From the IMG/VR virus record IMGVR_UViG_3300042691_035301, positions 1 to 22,094 of that record: 22,094 bases of DNA; one strand, written 5' to 3'. This DNA is from a virus. Of the stretch, positions 20,600 to 22,094 are shown piece by piece (position 1 is the first letter of the stretch; every line of letters begins with the position of its first letter). Made by a program: the position numbers and the translations under genes. The notes under the pieces are model-generated. The model searched no databases and was not told the origin of the DNA. It saw nothing but the letters and a program-made list of their open reading frames with translations.

Positions 20600-21562
20600 A
20601 TGGCCAGCGTTTTCGCGTTCAACGATTCGATCTCTGACGCTGTGCGCTGGTCAACACGAAGCGTGACAGTTTCAGGATCAGGCACAACCACCGGGGCGTT
20701 CCCCGTAACCAACATTTTCAGCCCTGACCCGGGCGTCTACTGGGAGCGCACGGGCATCGCGTCCTCGAGCACCGTCACGCTCGACCTGACTTTGGCGAGT
20801 TCCATAGCGCCAGCGCCGCCGCTGAACAACAACTCTATCGTCTGGGGGTTTCTCAACGTGCAGGCGTTTCAGGAAAGCTCTGGATCTGCAATCGACCTCA
20901 CGGTGAGACTGCGTGAATCGACCGTAGCATTTACTGGCCCGTACAACGTCGATCAGCAGCGAGACGTTCGCCTTGCGAACGTGGTAGAGGCGGCAGTGCG
21001 GCAGACATGGATGCCGCGACTCGGGGCGACCAGTGAGCCCATCAACAGTCCGCTGCTTCGCCCGCTGGGCGGCATCGTGCCGCGCGGGTTCAATCGAATC
21101 GAGTTCACCGCCGCGCCCGGGTCAAACTGGACGCTCCGCGTTGGCAGGCTGGCGCTGATGAGTGGCCTGGTGTGCACAGTGAGCCCGCAACCCACCCGCG
21201 GCGGCGCAGACCAATCGGAAGTCGTGAGGTCATTCTCCGGGCGCCCCTACGTATTCAAAAGAAACAGACTACGCCGACACGCCGGCACGCTTGTCGGTCT
21301 GACGGACAACGAAGTGCGAGGCAACCTCGAATTCACGGTGCAGCAGTGGGCAAGCGTTTTCTCAATCGTGCAGCTTGCAGGTGTTTCGCAAGAAGTGTGT
21401 GTGATCGAGGACATCGCAGCGGCAGCATCCTCATCCGCCTGGCAGCAGCAGCCCGTGTTTGGCCTGCTGCAATCTGACCTGCAGGCGCAGCGGCAGTCGA
21501 ACGCCAGCGGCGGCGGCATATCAACCTGCGATTTCGATATTGTGGAGACGCCGCTGAGCTAG
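20600..21562 (+). CDS. Second tail-tip protein of unknown family
   Basis: A 320-residue beta-rich protein after the hub. I chose ATG 20600, 2 bases past the hub stop, because GGGGGT (20590-20595) lies just upstream; a GTG at 20588 would add four residues. The first 180 residues look like a jelly-roll (VTVSGSGTTTGAFPVTNIFSPDPGVYWERTG in parts; TVTLDLTLASS; FNRIEFTAAPGSNWTLRVGRLALM). The second part (GGADQSEVVRSFSGRPYVFKR; EVRGNLEFTVQQWASVFSIVQLAG; CVIEDI) is an alpha/beta domain, ending CDFDIVETPLS. It has no TM or signal. Position implies a tip or distal-tail component, but I cannot match it to gpM, gpL or gpJ. Codon use is looser than in the head genes. Confidence 0.66.
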   Translation: MASVFAFNDSISDAVRWSTRSVTVSGSGTTTGAFPVTNIFSPDPGVYWERTGIASSSTVTLDLTLASSIAPAPPLNNNSIVWGFLNVQAFQESSGSAIDLTVRLRESTVAFTGPYNVDQQRDVRLANVVEAAVRQTWMPRLGATSEPINSPLLRPLGGIVPRGFNRIEFTAAPGSNWTLRVGRLALMSGLVCTVSPQPTRGGADQSEVVRSFSGRPYVFKRNRLRRHAGTLVGLTDNEVRGNLEFTVQQWASVFSIVQLAGVSQEVCVIEDIAAAASSSAWQQQPVFGLLQSDLQAQRQSNASGGGISTCDFDIVETPLS

Positions 21563-21888
21563 TAGCAAATGGACCACGGCGGCTGCGGCGGGCACAGGCA
21601 AAGTGCGGTCGGCTCCTGCACCGACGCGCACGGATTGGGGGGCGTGCTCGACTCGCCCCCGCTAGCGAAGATCAAGTCGCCGGCCGCCTTGAGTTCCTCC
21701 GCGTCGAGCACCGCCATCGCGTACCCAAACCACTCGACCTCGGCCGAGATGCGGCGATCCTCGACCGTCGCCCCCGCGCCCGCGGCCATCAGCGCCGCGG
21801 CCAGACTGCCCACGAATCCCCCACGGCGGATCGCAAGCCGCTGATTCGTGAGGCCCTGTCGTTGCCCTTCACCGGCATCATTCACCAT
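21559..21888 (-). CDS. Convergent minus-strand gene of unknown function, possible moron
   Basis: A 109-residue protein on the opposite strand, overlapping the last tail gene by 4 bases at the stop codons. I chose the ATG at 21888 because GGGAGT (positions 21900-21895, minus strand) lies 6 bases upstream. The product is MVNDAGEGQRQGLTNQRLAIRRGG, a hydrophobic stretch (FVGSLAAALMAAGAGATV, residues 25-42), an acidic amphipathic part (EDRRISAEVEWFGYAMAVLDAEELKAAGDLIF), and a Cys/Pro-rich end (CLCPPQPPWSICY). Third-position G/C is high and the composition is protein-like. The frame is open upstream to the window edge (22092) with plausible residues, so the gene could be a longer one cut by the edge. 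The function is unknown; opposite orientation at the end of a late operon suggests a host-conversion gene. Confidence 0.5.
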   Translation of the reverse strand: MVNDAGEGQRQGLTNQRLAIRRGGFVGSLAAALMAAGAGATVEDRRISAEVEWFGYAMAVLDAEELKAAGDLIFASGGESSTPPNPCASVQEPTALCLCPPQPPWSICY

Positions 21889-22094
21889 TTTTGCACTCCC
21901 TACGTGATTGACCGGGATCGCCCGGATTGGCCCCGGATTCAACGCCTTACGGCCTGAACCGAGGATGACTGTTTCCCGTAATTCGGCCGCCTCTCGTCGG
22001 CCGCCTGGGCCGTCCGCGGCGATCTTCGGGGCGATTCGGTCGCTCATGTTATGCGTCACTTTGGGGTCGATGATGCGTTGGGCGTCACGCGGCG

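Noticed and set aside
21569-21844. Plus-strand ORF after the last tail gene (91 codons)
   Set aside because: No ribosome-binding site, Ser/Ala/Pro/Arg-rich composition and complementary to a more protein-like minus-strand gene with a good ribosome-binding site.
1-22094. Integrase, att site, tRNA, insertion sequence or defence system
   Set aside because: I found no recombinase or transposase motifs, no tRNA-like cloverleaf, no terminal inverted repeats and no defence-associated domains.
21900-22094. A second gene or attachment site at the right edge
   Set aside because: The stretch has short GC-rich inverted repeats and an open minus frame, but no recognisable domain or clear direct repeat to call a separate feature.

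Overview
This GC-rich window (G or C dominates third codon positions throughout) is a contiguous late-gene block of a tailed, siphovirus-type phage or prophage. The host is Gram-negative: there is an Rz/Rz1-type two-component spanin with a lipobox, which only makes sense with an outer membrane. The codon use and the style of the small proteins fit a high-GC proteobacterium (Xanthomonadaceae or Burkholderiales would be my guess), but nothing here fixes the host, and no integrase, repressor or att site is visible.

Layout. (1) 1-1068: a Q-type antiterminator-like zinc-finger protein and a dATP/dGTP diphosphohydrolase-like protein (DUF5664/MazZ-type N-domain). (2) 1069-1463: a hairpin-rich stretch with no gene, the natural place for a late promoter or antitermination target. 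(3) 1464-4363: a hypothetical protein, then the lysis region: small one-TM protein, GH24 lysozyme with a C-terminal membrane anchor, two small coiled-coil membrane proteins (holin candidates), a small Cys-containing protein, and overlapping Rz/Rz1 spanins. (4) 4368-7376: virion accessory genes, including a kelch-like beta-propeller protein, an overlooked 55-residue ORF and a protein built of five imperfect repeats. (5) 7381-11389: head genes in lambda-like order: gpW-like protein, lambda-B-type portal, then a prohead protease fused to an HK97-fold major capsid protein. (6) 11425-14865: head-tail connectors, tail terminator, tail tube, tail assembly chaperones G and GT linked by a -1 frameshift at a GGGAAAC heptamer, and a gpZ-like minor tail protein. 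(7) 14869-21562: tape measure, a hub/tip protein with two inserted beta-domains, and a second tip protein. (8) 21559-22094: a convergent minus-strand gene of unknown function, probably a moron.

How it works together. Regions 1-2 probably switch on one long rightward late transcript. Lysis, head and tail genes are packed with 1-8 nt overlaps and read through several strong hairpins. Hairpins stand directly after the major capsid gene and on both sides of the tail-tube gene, the two most abundant virion proteins. The terminase genes, normally just before gpW/portal, are absent; lysis and decoration genes occupy that place.

Novelty. I see no defence island, CRISPR array, RNA gene or insertion sequence. 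The most interesting items are the frameshift site, the domain insertions in the tip protein and propeller, the gpW protein with an extra beta-domain, the hairpin-rich leader, and the minus-strand gene at the right edge.
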